This document shows positions 23,404-35,600 of a stretch of 64,000 nucleotides of DNA, in pieces. How positions within the stretch are numbered: position 1 is the stretch's first letter; each line of letters starts with the position of its first letter. The translations under genes and the position numbers were made by a program. The notes under the pieces are model-generated. The model saw only the letters and a program-made list of their open reading frames with translations. It had not been told where the DNA came from and searched no databases. The stretch is from positions 1-64,000 of the forward strand of contig QRDG01002536.1 in the NCBI GenBank assembly GCA_012064385.1, in the 5' to 3' direction. This DNA comes from Puccinellia tenuiflora (taxonomy: Eukaryota; Streptophyta; Magnoliopsida; Poales; Poaceae).

Positions 23404-23718
23404 CGGTGACACGAACCATCCGCTGGTAAGACGAAAAGAATACATGCACGCAGTTCTGTTTTTTAGATAATTACTCAACCAATTTGGTAACCAGCCAAGT
23501 ACTGACAGATATTTCTTTCGCAAGCCTTTTTCTTAGACAAGAAAAATCAATACTTATGCAAGTACCATTAGTTGTTGGCCCAATCAAAAATGCATGCACG
23601 GTTTCTTTCTTTTCTTTAAAAAAATATGTTCTGCATTCTTTCTTTTTCTTCTTCTTGTTGTTGAGAATTATGACCGATAACGGATGTCTAACATGACAGA
23701 CTTATTGCGGACAATTAA

Positions 23719-24109
23719 TCAGTTGGTGGTTAGTTCCTTATGGTAAGCCGTTGGATGCCGGTTTACACTTCTGAGCAAGGAGAGGTAGCCACCTCCCAGG
23801 ATCTTCACATTCTTGAATCCCTAACATCTTAAGCTCCACAGTAGTAATGAACATTCGATCGAGAATGATTGATCAGTCAGCAAATGATGAATTTACTGCG
23901 TCAACGACGTCTGCGGCTTATATATATGCATCAAGGGTTGGACGCAGAAGATCGAGATATGTTCGGTGCTTCTGTATATACATCCACACATCGATGTAGC
24001 CGTACTAGCCCGAGGTGAGAAGTGTGCATGCCGCCTCCACGTCCACACTCTCCACCGGCATCGTGTTGATCTTGGCGTTGGTGGTGAAGCCGCTTCCCAA
24101 GGAGCCCTT
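23719..24109 (-). pseudogene. Rhodanese copy D, core deleted
   Basis: The start codon is AAG instead of ATG (24107-24109). The N-terminal exon reads KGSLGSGFTTNAKINTMPVE and then VESVDVEAACTLL. A TAG replaces the Gln before YGYIDV. The middle of the domain, including DAGHVAGARN and the active-site loop, is gone and replaced by unrelated DNA. Exon 1 still ends at a GTAAAT donor near 23897. Exon 2 (23719-23820) reads GFKNVKILGGGYLSLLRS and stops. It is the most decayed copy and the nearest to the five-exon gene. Confidence 0.88.
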
Positions 24110-25839
24110 GGAGCAAGATATGTGGAGAGGGGTCTGGTTGGTGTGGGGCGGAGAGATATATAACTGTTGCCGGCGTAAGTTATTCATAGAGGTAAAGGCT
24201 GCCATGATAACGATATGATCCACTACCGGTTACCCGCATCCACCCCACTTTCTTCTCAACGCATAAAATAAGTCGCTTACTCCTCGTTCGTTCATGTTGA
24301 CCCTACCTTCTTCATGTCCTGGATCTTATTTTGCAAACTCTTAATACTTTTTGTTTATGGTGTTTTTAACAAAAGTTATTAATGAGAGTTTTTAACAAGA
24401 TCGATATTTAATGAAAATTGTGTCACGATATCCTATTGCATGTGCACAGCTGATATGGAAATTGCAGGTGCATCTTCCAGCCATGGTCGATCGGGGAGCT
24501 GTGCACATAGGCATGCAGAAAAAATTAATTGGCCCATCTCTGGCGGATCTAGCCCAATTTGTTAGGGTGGGGCCTAACTTGGGAGTTTTTTTAAAATATT
24601 ATTGTTTCAATAGAAATTGAGAAAGTAATACGTAGATTCAAAAAATTCAATCTTGTACACCCTCGTTCTTTCATGGGCCGAAACATTCCTTTCGGCCTTC
24701 TACCGGCCGAAACATACTAATTATATGTTATTAAGTACTAATAATCAGTTGGGCTCAACACGTTTCGGCCCGCAGCAGGCCGAAATGTTCTTAACCCGTT
24801 GGATTTATAATCTATTTTCCTGCTTCTATTGGTGATATATGTGCTGGACTGAATCTTAGGATGAGGCAGGCCCATCCTTCCACCCTGTTGGATCGGCCCC
24901 GATCTCCTACCCACGAATCGGATTGGGTGATACATGTTGCTGTAGGTAAGAAGAGAACAAATTCAGGTTGCCATGAATAGATGATGCAGCAACACGTATG
25001 ATGTCGATAAGTGAAGCGCTAAAACATCCTAGTGCTTGAGAGCGTCCCGACGGTTTCATTTCCATAGGGACAAACAATAATTCAATCATGGAGCTTGTAC
25101 ATGAAAAGAACCCGTACTATGTTTATCTTCTCTGTCACTTGCTCATCATTTCATCCCATCCATATGCATGTATGGCGCCATATATCCTACTCTATCTTCA
25201 TGAACCGTCGGTCCATGTTCCATTCATCAGCGTGATTCCTCTCTAAAACGAAAACTTCGTTATGATTGTCGCGTTGAGAATTATGCTGCGTTTTTATTTT
25301 CAAAACTTGGTTAATTATCGTTATTTTATCTAATCTAGCTACTCATCTTCTTATTCTTCCTCCCCTAACTATCATCAAATATACTTTCATATTATATATA
25401 TATTTGATGTTGTAAATATTGATATATTTTTTACTACATGCTTGGAAAAACTTTACGAAGCTTGACGTTGACTAAAACTAAGACGCACTACATTTTGACA
25501 AGAGAGGCCTCGAGTTGCTTCTATATATTCATGGGTGTATTGTGTCCAAATATTGATTTGATTCATGAATGAGATCACTCCACCATATATCGACAGGCGT
25601 CCAATAATCGTAGGAAAAGAGCATATATTCTTTTCCTAGTAGGGTCTAGAGGTCAATTATGCATGTTGGGGTATGATGCAATGGACGATGTCATCCACCT
25701 AGCAGTTATGTGGTCTCTAGACATGCTATGTGGATAACACCCGATATGATAACTTTCTTTGCCCACAATCTCATTCCATGCCTTACACGAATTGGATAGC
25801 AATCTTGGTGCTAGTTATCATTGTTGCTGTTTTACACGT
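24110..25839. other. Diverged upstream flank of copy D
   Basis: No gene is seen. From about 25.0 kb it aligns by eye with 19.75-20.55 kb, including GAGCTTGTACATGAAAAG, GTCTAGAGGTCAATTATGCA and the stem-loop near 25690. It is clearly older than the 13-21/46-59 kb duplication. Confidence 0.65.
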
Positions 25840-25847
25840 ATATATAG
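25840..25847 (+). promoter_or_regulatory. Possible TATA box of the five-exon rhodanese gene
   Basis: ATATATAG within CGTATATATAGCC, about 170 bp upstream of the proposed ATG. It is a plausible but unproven promoter element. Confidence 0.4.
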
Positions 25848-26015
25848 CCTTTTTTGATGTTGTACAGCTCGGTCACAACTGACATACATATTCCCTTCAT
25901 ATAACTAGTGTGCTCAGCTACTACTAGTGAGTGAGCGCATATATGAAGGGAGGTGAGTACTAGTGCTCCCTACACCTGAGGGACTGATCAACTGCACTTA
26001 CGGCAGCTGAAGATC

Positions 26016-27492
26016 ATGGCGCCTCCTCCCCAAGAGACCGGCAGGTTCTCCGTCGTCAAATCATCCCACCCATCTCATATCCAACGTAGATTAATTTTCA
26101 AGCAATTTTCACTGAATTGATCTCATTTGATGTGATTTGCAGGTCGGAACCAGTGACTGTACAGACACCGGCGATGGCTGTGGAGTCAGCGTCAGCTCCC
26201 CCTCCGGCAGTGGTGGTGACAGTGGACGTGTTGACGGCGGCCAGCGAGCTGCAGCTGAAGAAGCAGGGGGATGAGGAGCAGCAAGTATGGCAATACCTGG
26301 ATGTGAGGACGGAAGAGGAGATGGCCAAGGGCTACCTACACAACTCCCTCAACGTGCCCTACATGTTCCTCACTCCACAAGGCAAGCCATGCAAATTAAC
26401 CCACTTATTTCTTTTGGGCAAAACAGCCATCTACATACAAGGTTATTTATCACCAAATAAACTGTCGGAAATTCCCATTCGAAAGGAATAGTCTCGCTGC
26501 TTATTGTTTGATTAATTAGAGAAAACCTAGGAGAAACCCCCCAAATTATCTAGCAAAACTAGGCCTAGAACGACTGCCAAATGAGCAAAGCCGACCTTGC
26601 TACAACAGAAAATAAAATCAACTAATAACCAGTTAACCACCTTTAATGTTTGAACATAACACAATTTTGCATTTTTTCATGTTGATTTGATTATAGTATT
26701 ATTACTGTATTTTTCCTATTCCCATGAATCAAACACTAAAATTCATATTCACCTGTTTTTTCTATTCCTACATTTTTGGGACCGTGTGAATCAAACATTT
26801 GTTTTGTTTCCCGCCAAACACCATGCTCAAACAGGCTATTTCTCACCCAAAAAGAAATGGTCGCAATTTTAATTAATGTCGATGTCTGAAACGATAACTA
26901 ATTAGATGTCAAATGGAGCCTCCCAGTGATCTCCATCTCTATGCGCCTGTGCACCTGGACGTGTTGTCGTCCATGTGCAAAACTTGATGCTGATTATAGT
27001 GGATGGATTAATTAAGTTAACAACTAGTCGTTGGTGTATGTCTGTGTGTCAGCAGGGACCCGGGAGAAGAACCCTGATTTCGTGGAGCAGGTCACCTCGC
27101 TCTTCACCACAGACCAACACATATTCGTCGTACGTCATCTTACAATTCACTAAATGCAACCTATCAATACAAATCTTATCTGAATTTACATTGATGTATG
27201 ACGATCGGGAGAACAGGGGTGCCAGAGCGGCAGGAGGTCAGAGCTAGCATGCATCGATCTCCTAGCAGCAGTATGTAGCAACTCCCTTATCTTTGTCTAT
27301 CTCCAACTAGAAATATAGATAGATGTTTGCTAATTAATATGAATACGCAATGAACCGATGCATTTGCAGGGGTTCGTGAATGTGAAGAACGTGGGAGGCG
27401 GCTACATAGCTTGGGTTGAAAACAAACTACCAGTCGTACAAGGAGTGCACACACCACCAACACCTGAATCAACTGTTATATCTGCAACCTGA
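26016..27492 (+). CDS. Five-exon rhodanese-like sulfurtransferase (STR16/18 type)
   Basis: Exons are 26016-26044, 26143-26381, 27056-27129, 27217-27270 and 27370-27492, joining to 172 residues. The start MAPPPQETGR is the first ATG that splices in frame. Domain order: TVDVLTAASELQLKKQGDE, YLDVRTEEEMAKGYLHNS, NVPYMF, REKNPDFVEQVTSLF, the active-site loop VGCQSGRRS (exon 4), and C-terminal GFVNVKNVGGGYIAWVENKL, the complete family ending. Intron 2 uses a GC donor (CAAG/GCAAGC); the others are GT-AG. Family knowledge: single-domain plant rhodaneses transfer sulfur via a cysteine persulfide. No long transit peptide is seen in this reading. This copy is the likely ancestor type of the - strand array, because it retains all introns and the canonical C-terminus. 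Confidence 0.85.
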
Positions 27493-27590
27493 ATGCAGCT
27501 TGAATTAACTACTACTACTAGTGTTGATTATTCAGCCTCCAGAGATGTGCTTCTATCTGTAATCGTCTACAAAACATAAATAGTACGTTA

Positions 27591-27716
27591 CTCCCCCGTT
27601 CCGAAATATAAGATGTTTTAGATGTTTCAACATAGTCTACATATGTACCGAAATGAGTGGCGTACTACTCTCCATTCACAAAAGCTGAAACATCTTATAT
27701 TTAGGAACGGAGGGAG
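27591..27716. mobile_element. Stowaway-type MITE
   Basis: Inverted termini CTCCCCCGTTCCGAAATATA and TATTTAGGAACGGAGGGAG are flanked by TA on both sides. Length 126 bp. It lies just 3' of the five-exon rhodanese gene. Confidence 0.9.
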
Positions 27717-27725
27717 TACTCAATA

Positions 27726-27996
27726 CTACCTCCGTTCCTTGATGTAAGGTGTATAGTTTTTTGATTTTTTTTTCAAAATATAAGGTGTATTGCGATTTTT
27801 AGATAATTTTACCACTCTAAAGATGAATTAAATACCTCCACGGAGAGATTTGATGGATTGTTTTTAATTTGTGGCTGTTAGGAACATCTCTCTCCCTGAT
27901 TTTTTCCATGTGAAATGATTCCACCATGTACAAAATTCTCATGTCTTAATATCCGTGCCAGAAAATTATACACCCTACATTCAGGAACGGAGGGAG
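27726..27996. mobile_element. Second Stowaway-type MITE
   Basis: Inverted termini CTACCTCCGTTCCTTGATG and CATTCAGGAACGGAGGGAG are flanked by TA. Length 271 bp. It is nearly adjacent to the first MITE. Confidence 0.85.
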
Positions 27997-28441
27997 TACT
28001 CAATATGATGGACATGCAAGACGTGAACCAATTTTATTCCTTCTACCAAGCCATACAAATAAATTTAGCCTTTCAGGTAATCAGATAGCTGGATTACAGA
28101 GAGCACAGCTGCCGGTAAACAAAACCAAAAGAACAGCAGAGGCAACACTAATTTTCTTTTCTTCCTAACAACCGTCAGAATTGAACCACAATTCTGTTGC
28201 CAAAGAGACAGGGGATAGATACCACATACTGTGGCACTACGTATAGAGAATACTTTAAGAATTACACTAACCGGTCATAAGAAAGTCGCGGGACAAACAA
28301 ATAGCCAGTGCAAACAGAGTTCAAGTGGTCAGATCTGGCACTGGCCCTTCCCTTTGGTCTACCCTCGCCACAACCAGCAGACAGAGACGGCCTGATCGAT
28401 CTTCAAAAACACAAACAGATGTCGGCTGACTGACTGAGTGA

Positions 28442-29059
28442 CTACAACAGGTACGACTCGACAACGGTCCGTCCAAACTTCTGCTCAACGTCCTTTGGCG
28501 TTTCAATCTGCACAGCACATAAAAGCACAGATGCGAAATATTCAGAAAATGTAACGGAGCAAATGTATTGCAAAGGGATTATAATGTTTTGGGTAAGAGG
28601 CACGAACAGCGTTCAATGCTATGAAGAGAGCTTTGATGACGTTGAGAGGGCTCCTCGATCCGATAATCTGCAGGATATCGAAAACATAAGGTTTTTACCA
28701 TTTCGCTCCCAGGTGCAAATGCAGTTATACTACAGTGTGAAACACAGCAGAAACACACCTTTGATTTGACGTTGCTGAACCCAGCTAGATACATCACGGT
28801 TTCGACGGTCCTACCGGCGGCACACATCCCGCTTCTCATCGGTCCAGGCCAGAGGTAGATCTTAAGTGAGAAGCACACAGGCAGGAATCATGTCACAAGT
28901 TGTCATACCGCAAGCGACAAAGAAGAGGAGATATTTGATATCCAGATGAGTGTGTGTGTTTACCTTTGTTTTCTCATATTTGGCCTGGATTGCATGAGCG
29001 ATTGTGTGGTCCTCATACCGCTCCATGTAGTGTAGGTTCTGGAAGCATTTCTCATAGGC
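28442..29059 (-). pseudogene. C-terminal exons of mitochondrial-type ribosomal protein S5
   Basis: Four exons on the - strand join in frame: 28964-29059 (AYEKCFQNLHYMERYEDHTI), 28759-28860 (IYLWPGPMRSGM ... FSNVKSK), 28608-28667 (IIGSRSPLNVIKALFIALNA) and 28442-28507 (IETPKDVEQKFGRTVVESYLL, stop). This gives 107 residues with GT-AG introns. The order matches the end of plant nuclear-encoded mitochondrial S5, whose C-terminal domain binds small-subunit rRNA. The N-terminal ~300 residues usual for the family are not found upstream before the Helitron end at 31642. No stop interrupts the four exons, so decay is limited to truncation. It could be a Helitron-captured fragment or a gene whose first exons I failed to recognise. 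Confidence 0.72.
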
Positions 29060-29174
29060 CTGGAAACAGAACAAAGGGATTTCAGGTTAGAACTGAACTT
29101 TTCAGTTGACATGTTGAATTGCACTGAAAGTCTAACAGTAGTAGTAACTAGTATTTACAATATCTAGGAGTCAA

Positions 29175-30065
29175 AAGTTATTCAGCATATCAGTGTACCA
29201 GAGAAGCATTGTTAGATGGGCATACCCACCCTGGATTGACAATTCCAGTCCGACTATATTTTGGAGAAATTTCACTAGACATGACTGTCCCATAGGCTAT
29301 ACTGGACAAGCAAAATTTGTTTTGAGAGGAAGCAAAAGTCATATCAGTCTACCAGATTTAGCAACACATCTTGCATCAACAAGAATATAAAGATGAACAT
29401 AGTCAGCAATTTGACTTCCTGGTTCCGAAATGAACAAGATATTTGCACCAATGCACAAACTTTGCTATCAATACCATTAATCTGCATGCTAGCCACACAC
29501 ACATGTGCACAAGCACATGCATCACACAGCTCATTCCCTCGTCAGTTGACGCGAACATGGACATAGCATGTAAACCCCCTAAAAAGAAAGGAGACGAGCT
29601 AACGGTAGATTGAATAATGCGTCAGAGACTACAATTTGGGCTAACTGAGGACAAGCATATCTGCATATCAGAGAAGCATTACTCAGCTGGGCACACCCAG
29701 GATTGAAATTGTCCGTATTTTGGAGGAATTTCACTAGATATACTATCCTAAGGGCCATATGAGCTAACAACATGTATTTCAAAAGGAAGAAAAATGTCAT
29801 ACAACCATAAGATCATATTAGTCTGCCAGATTTAGTAACACATCTTGCATCAACAAGACTATAAAGATGAACATATTTTGCATTTTGAGTTCAGAGAGCC
29901 TGAAAGGTTCTGAATGAATAAGATATGTGTGTGCTTCACTGTAGATACCATTAATCTGCATGCTACCCTGTCCTGTGTACACACATGTGCAACTGCTCAC
30001 ACGACCCTGTCACTCATCCCTTGAGAAATGCTAACGGTATTGATACCATGGACATACCGCACAAA
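29175..30065. repeat. Diverged tandem duplication upstream of the S5 exons
   Basis: About 29175-29580 and 29650-30065 share phrases in the same order, including CAGAGAAGCATT, GAGGAATTTCACTAGA or GAGAAATTTCACTAGA, and CATCTTGCATCAACAAGA. It is intron-like or spacer DNA with no coding evidence. Confidence 0.65.
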
Positions 30066-31612
30066 CCCCCAAAATGAGAAATGCTAACGGTCGAATGGAA
30101 AATGCACCAGCGGCATACTTGAGGACAACCAAGCATAGATTTAAATCAAACTGCCTACTGTCTGGAATAAGGGAAGATCCATACCCTCTGTATCGCAATC
30201 TTGGCTGTTGGGCCTTTAGCTTTTGCGAAACCAACAACACCATGGTAGTTTCCAGTTGCCAACAGTGCCGTGTATTTTGCTATTTGGCCTCCCTGAGAAC
30301 AGAAATCCCGAGCTCCTCCATCCCGAGCTCTAGCAAGAGATCCTACTCCACCCCGAGCTCCTCCACCAGCCAAAGGGCCTCCTCGCTAGGTAGAGCTCCT
30401 CCACGCTGTCGGCGTCCTCCCAGCTGGACGAAGTCCTTCCGGCTGAGCTGCTCTCCGAGAGGGGTCGATCTGGTTGTTGTTGTGTCGCGCAAGGTCCTGT
30501 CCCTGCGGCCAACAGTTCCTGTGTAGGAGAGGATGAATTGCAACATTACTGGCGGTGCCTGCTGTTGCATTGTGTTCGTGGCCGGTAGCGGTGCCGGACA
30601 AGAGGACGCCGCGACTAGGCAGAGAAATTTTCCCGGCAGCTTCAGCAGGAGCCAAGCAGAAAAACAGGGCAACACATGGTAGGTGCACGGCGCACGCGGC
30701 TGCTGGGTAAGGCTGTAAGGCATCAGGGAAGGTGCAGCAGAGCGACGCTCTAGGCCGGCGAGGGTGTAACTCACCTGCTTACTGAAGAGGTACCGCAGTT
30801 CATCCGATACATCTGTTGCAATTGCTGTAAGCAGAAATTCACTGGTGAACAAAGAAAATTTGGGTAGTGCCGCTGGAAATCAGTCACATGGTGTGTACAC
30901 CACGACCAGGTTTTAGAGCTCTATGTAATCGAGTATGAAACTATGACACCAAAACAACATCACTTTGGTCCCGGTAACCATTTAATTAAACGTTTGGTGC
31001 TTTTCTCACGCGCAAGGGTAAAAGCTGAGTTATGGTGCTTTTCTGGAGAGAGATAGACTAATTAGGATGGACATGTACATAGAAATTTAAGGTGTAAATG
31101 ATCTTGCCCATGTGGCTACTAATCTTAAATCCATGATGCTCCCTATCCAAGGTTGGAGTTGTCAAAACTTTGGTCATATTCATATTTTTTTGAACAAGCG
31201 AGGCGGAGAATTGAAATTTAAAGTAGGACTGATAAGGCTGATACGTGGAATGGAAAACATTATTATTGCAGACAAACAAACTTCTTAATAGTGATTTTCT
31301 GGACAAGAACATTCATTAGTGAAATTGTTAAAAGAGAGTGACCGAGGCGCGACTTATTATAGTAGACAAGCTTTTGTAAAGGGCGGAGAAAAATAAAATT
31401 ACACCCGTAAGAGGCAAAATGACTGATCAAGTGGATGAGCTTCATGAGATGAGTAGAATTTCATGTATCTGTTGATCATTAAATTTTGAATAATATTATT
31501 TGTTTCTCAACAACACTAACACAATGGGCAACTATTTGGGCCATAGTTGGCATATATACAAGTGGGTTGCATGACTATGTTGAAAATTAGTGACCATGTC
31601 GGTTTTATGTAT
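30066..31612. other. Spacer between the S5 exons and the Helitron terminus
   Basis: A GC-rich island at about 30300-30700 has short unrecognised ORFs. One splice-site-bounded stretch at about 30763-30805 on the - strand (CAACAG acceptor, GTGAGT donor) could be an exon of unknown identity. The rest is AT-rich with no gene visible. Confidence 0.4.
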
Positions 31613-31613
31613 T

Positions 31614-31642
31614 CCCGTTGCAACGCACGGGCATTTTGCTAG
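31614..31642 (+). mobile_element. Helitron 3' terminus
   Basis: A hairpin CCCGT-tgcaacgc-ACGGG (31614-31631) is followed by a short spacer and CTAG, then T. This is the standard Helitron 3' end and insertion context. The body would extend to the left. No clear 5' TC end is recognised, so the size is unknown. The S5 exons at 28.4-29.1 kb may lie inside it. Confidence 0.7.
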
Positions 31643-32097
31643 TCTTACTAAAACAACAATGATTTTATTTTAAAACTCATTTTAAGGAGTTTTATTTTAA
31701 TCCCAAAACTTTAATATACTTTATTTAAAAATATTTAAACTAGTTGATATAACTTCCTTAATTTTAATTAGTTATTTATTTAACTTTTATTTACTTAACC
31801 AATTATTAACACAAGACCCAACTGTCACCCCCCTCTCCCTCTCATTCCTCTCACTGCACGACCTCCTCCTTCCCCTCCTCCTCTCACGCGCGCGGACGCC
31901 GTCGTCGCCACCCTCCGCTCCGGCCGGCTCCGGCATCATCTGCCGCCGCCGCGCCCTGGAACAGGTCCTCCACCAACCTCACTTTCGATTCCCCACCTTC
32001 GGAACTTCCATCCGGGCCTCCTTGTCTGCTCGGGACGAACCCTAACCCTAGCTCGTCGCGATTCAGCCTCGATCGCCTCGATCGCGCTCGCAGCCGG

Positions 32098-32439
32098 ATG
32101 GATTTCTCCAGGCTCGCCTCGGTCGCCGCGGCCCCGCACCCGGGCCTGCAGATCGGCGGTGGCGGCCCCTTCCGGGGGCCCTGCTCGCTGCGGCGACCCC
32201 TGTACCGCAGCGGCGGCGGCGGAGCGGCGGGGAACCTCATGGTCGCCTCCGCCCTCCGCGGCTGCGGCCTCCTCTACGCGTCCCCGACGCACGGTGGTTG
32301 CTTGCCCCCTCTCCGCCTCAGAGGGGCGCGGTGCCAGGGCAACGACTCGCTGGCCTACGTGAACGGCCCGCTCGAGGGCACCAAGCGCCCCTCCTCAACC
32401 GACGGGATGGCGGTGATGCCATCACCGCAACCATGGTGA
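32098..32439 (+). pseudogene. GC-rich first exon of an unrecognised gene, possible transit peptide
   Basis: A 5'UTR-like, C-rich leader (31830-32097) precedes ATG and a Ser/Arg/Ala-rich N-terminus, MDFSRLASVAAAPHPGLQIG. It continues to NDSLAYVNGPLEGTKRPSS and reaches a stop at 32437-32439. Composition and layout resemble the start of a nuclear gene for an organelle protein. I do not recognise the family with confidence. No downstream exons are evident in the following 4 kb, so it is probably a gene fragment. Confidence 0.4.
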
Positions 32440-32639
32440 CGCACGGCTGCACGACTTCCTCGCCTGCCTCCTCTACTGCGCCTCCTTCGACCGCTTCTTC
32501 GACTACATACATCTCAGTGCGTTGTTCTGCCTCGGCTACAACTCCTCGAGGTGAGCTCACTCCTGTGACCGGCCGTCGTGCCGATGAACTGTGGTGGTCT
32601 GTGCGAGGATGGATGCCCAAGGTGTTTCAGTGATCACCC

Positions 32640-35600
32640 AACGCTGTGATAATCGAACCTGTTCAACCACAGATGATCTGCTGTCTCAGGCACCCTTGAA
32701 ATCAACTAGTATTGTGTAGGTTGACAATTTTGTTGTATGACAATTATATGCATATTGTATCTCAGATTGGCATATTGATACACTTATGCTGTCCGACAAT
32801 TAGATAGAAAAAAAATGTATAGCAAAGGTCTGCAAATGGTAACATGTGCAAGCTTCCGTACTTTGTCACACTGTCTCAGACACTAGTTTAGAGCAGATCC
32901 TATTTATACGTTGGTATTAAAAACCTATTTAATGTTATTTGGTATGATTACATATCGGGTTTCTGGCATTATTGAGCCAGCTAACATTACGTTTTATTTT
33001 GCGAATTCAATTTTATTTTGCTGAACATGGAACATTTTTGCACCCTACATGGTTATATTGACGCTAAGCCATAACAATTATATGCTAGCGATTGTGTTGT
33101 GTATGTGGATTCTGTATTTTATTTATGGAGCTCACATGATAATAACTGAGAAATTTAACAATGTGTGTGTATGGTACAAAACCCAAGTAGACTACCTGAT
33201 GCGCTCTTGCATTGACTTTGCCCTGCCTCACCTGTGTGTTTTTTGCTTCTGCTATGGAAACATTATTTTGCTCATAATTATGGTTCAAGTTTTGAATATG
33301 AATTATGGTTGTATGCAAGTCATACTCAGAGAATTGTTATATTGGCATAATGAATCTTCACAAACAGATGAGTGTCTAGAAGTAAATATTTATCCATTGT
33401 CGTTATCATGGTGTACTTTCATTATAGACATGCTTATTAATTTATACCACACAGGTGCGTGGAAGAATACATTTAAGTTCGAACTGACAGCAAGTTTGAA
33501 CCCCTCGTGATCCTGCTCCTCCTCGCCGCTTCATTGTCGTGCGGTTTGGCGTGACCGTGTGGTGGTGCTTTTGCCTCCTCTTCGCGGCCATGCTCCTCTC
33601 ACCCGACGCCGTTTGAGCCCCTCCAAGTCTCCAGTGGCTCCCGGTGACGTACTGGTGGTGTTGTGGTGCTCTTGGGCTGGTGTTGTGGTGCTGGGGTGCG
33701 GTGTGGTGGTGTTTATGCTACTGCTCGGCTACGACTACCTCGGCCACTAGGTGTCTACGGTCGGGTAGTTCCTCAGCTCTCCCCTACCCATCTCCCATGC
33801 TCTGCGATCCAGTCGTTGTGTTGTGCTGTGAGTCGACCTTCGAGCCTGTAGGTTAGGTTTAGTAATTATACTCGTAGGAGTTAACTTCTTTCCTAAAATT
33901 AATCTTGGATCACTTGAACTGATGATCAATATTTCTACCTAGAATCCATTTACAATAATTTTGTGCACGACAATACAATTCTTCCAGCAAACCTGTTATT
34001 CTTGGTTTTGTTCGTTTAAGCTTTTTCAATTTCTCTGGATAAACTTTATTGACTGATGAGAACATGAACATGAGTTGGATGTTCATTTTGGTGAGAATTA
34101 ATTTTGCTCTCTTCCAAGCGCATGCTTTTGTCTTTGCTGCAAGTTTGGTTTTATAAATACATGTTGAAGTAGATGATTCTGGGTAAAATAGACATGATGG
34201 TTCTCTATCTGTTACCTGAGCATTTTCTTTACGTATAGAGTATGTATTTTTCGTTATAAAACGACCAGTATCAAAATTTTGTTGCGATGAAATAAAAGAT
34301 TGTGGTCGGGAATTTGCTTTTTTACTTATAGAGTATGTATTTTTCGTTGTAAAAAACGACCAGTATCAATATTTGCATAGGAACAGACTTTGATCTTATT
34401 AAATCCTTTTTCAAAGATTAATTTCTTAACCATATGTTTTCTTTTTAGAAATGGATTTAACTGTAGTTCTGACTACACCTTTAATGAAAAAGAGATCTTG
34501 ACAAAGCATGTATGCTTTGAGTAGAATTTTACTGTCTGAAACATCAGTTGTAGCTTCACTTGAACCATGAACCAGAACATCAGTTCTTATTTTCGTATGA
34601 GCACATTTATACCAAGAATTGATTAAGATACATATACTCATTGAAGAAATAGCATGCACATCAACTGCACACTGGTGGATTAGCTAATCTATCCATTTGG
34701 TCAACATAAACTCAAGTCTATGACATTTAAATTTGTGATTACACACTGTGGCACTAGGTTGTATGTATACTTGTACTTGATATGCTGCTCTGTCACAGTC
34801 TGACCATCGAGCTATGGCAATTAAGGTTTGGGTTGTATCGTTTTTATTACTAGCATTGTGAATCCATATTTTTAGTTGCCTTAGTGATTCTAAATGTGTC
34901 CCGTGAGTTATTGTCCCCTTCACTTCTTATAGCATAGTTGTTGGAAGTTAATGACGGAGTTAATGTTTCAGGAAGGATATGCTTTATTTAGTGCTTCCTC
35001 GGTATTATCTCCGGTTACTTTTGTGTAGGCACATGGCAGATGTGCATAACATACCATATTTTGCAGCTTGCAATATTTTGAAGTATATATTCATATCAGT
35101 TAATCAATTCAATGTATCTTAGAAATTCCACTTTGCTACTGTTTAGCTATAACATCATGGAACTCCAACTATATTCCCGTGATTTCGAGGACCTCATATG
35201 AGACCAAGTTGCTGTCTAGCAAGCAATTCATGCACGATATAGCTTTTATGGTCTCGGTAATAGAAAAAAATACTACTAGTGAGACAAGATCTTGTGTTAT
35301 ACTTTTGCATGCCATCGTTTTGTCATTGTCTTATCATTTCTTCTCCTGTAAGAGTGGAGCTGCCTGTTTTATAAGACTACATCATTAGTGATGATTTTCT
35401 GCCTTCTTCACACATTCTTCTTGGTACATCAAATGTTCTGTTAAATGTACAGATGGATGCCTCTATGTCCTACACATGCTTGGGTTGATAAATAGGGTCC
35501 TGCTGTTAGTCTTGTGCATGGTATGATCCTTGAATGCTTCCTATAATATTTACTTTGTTTCACATTCCTAATAATTGTTAAGCTGTTGCTACTGTCCATG

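Noticed and set aside
30343..30852. 169-codon - strand ORF near 30.5 kb
   Set aside because: No domain is recognisable and it crosses a likely splice donor (GTGAGT near 30764). Evidence is too weak for a gene call.
32098..32439. Assigning the GC-rich exon to a specific plastid enzyme (e.g. a neutral invertase)
   Set aside because: Only the transit-peptide-like N-terminus is visible. No diagnostic domain supports a name.
33049..33510. 153-codon hydrophobic ORF
   Set aside because: AT-rich, intron-like context with no family resemblance. Part of it recurs as a non-coding repeat near 35.8 kb.
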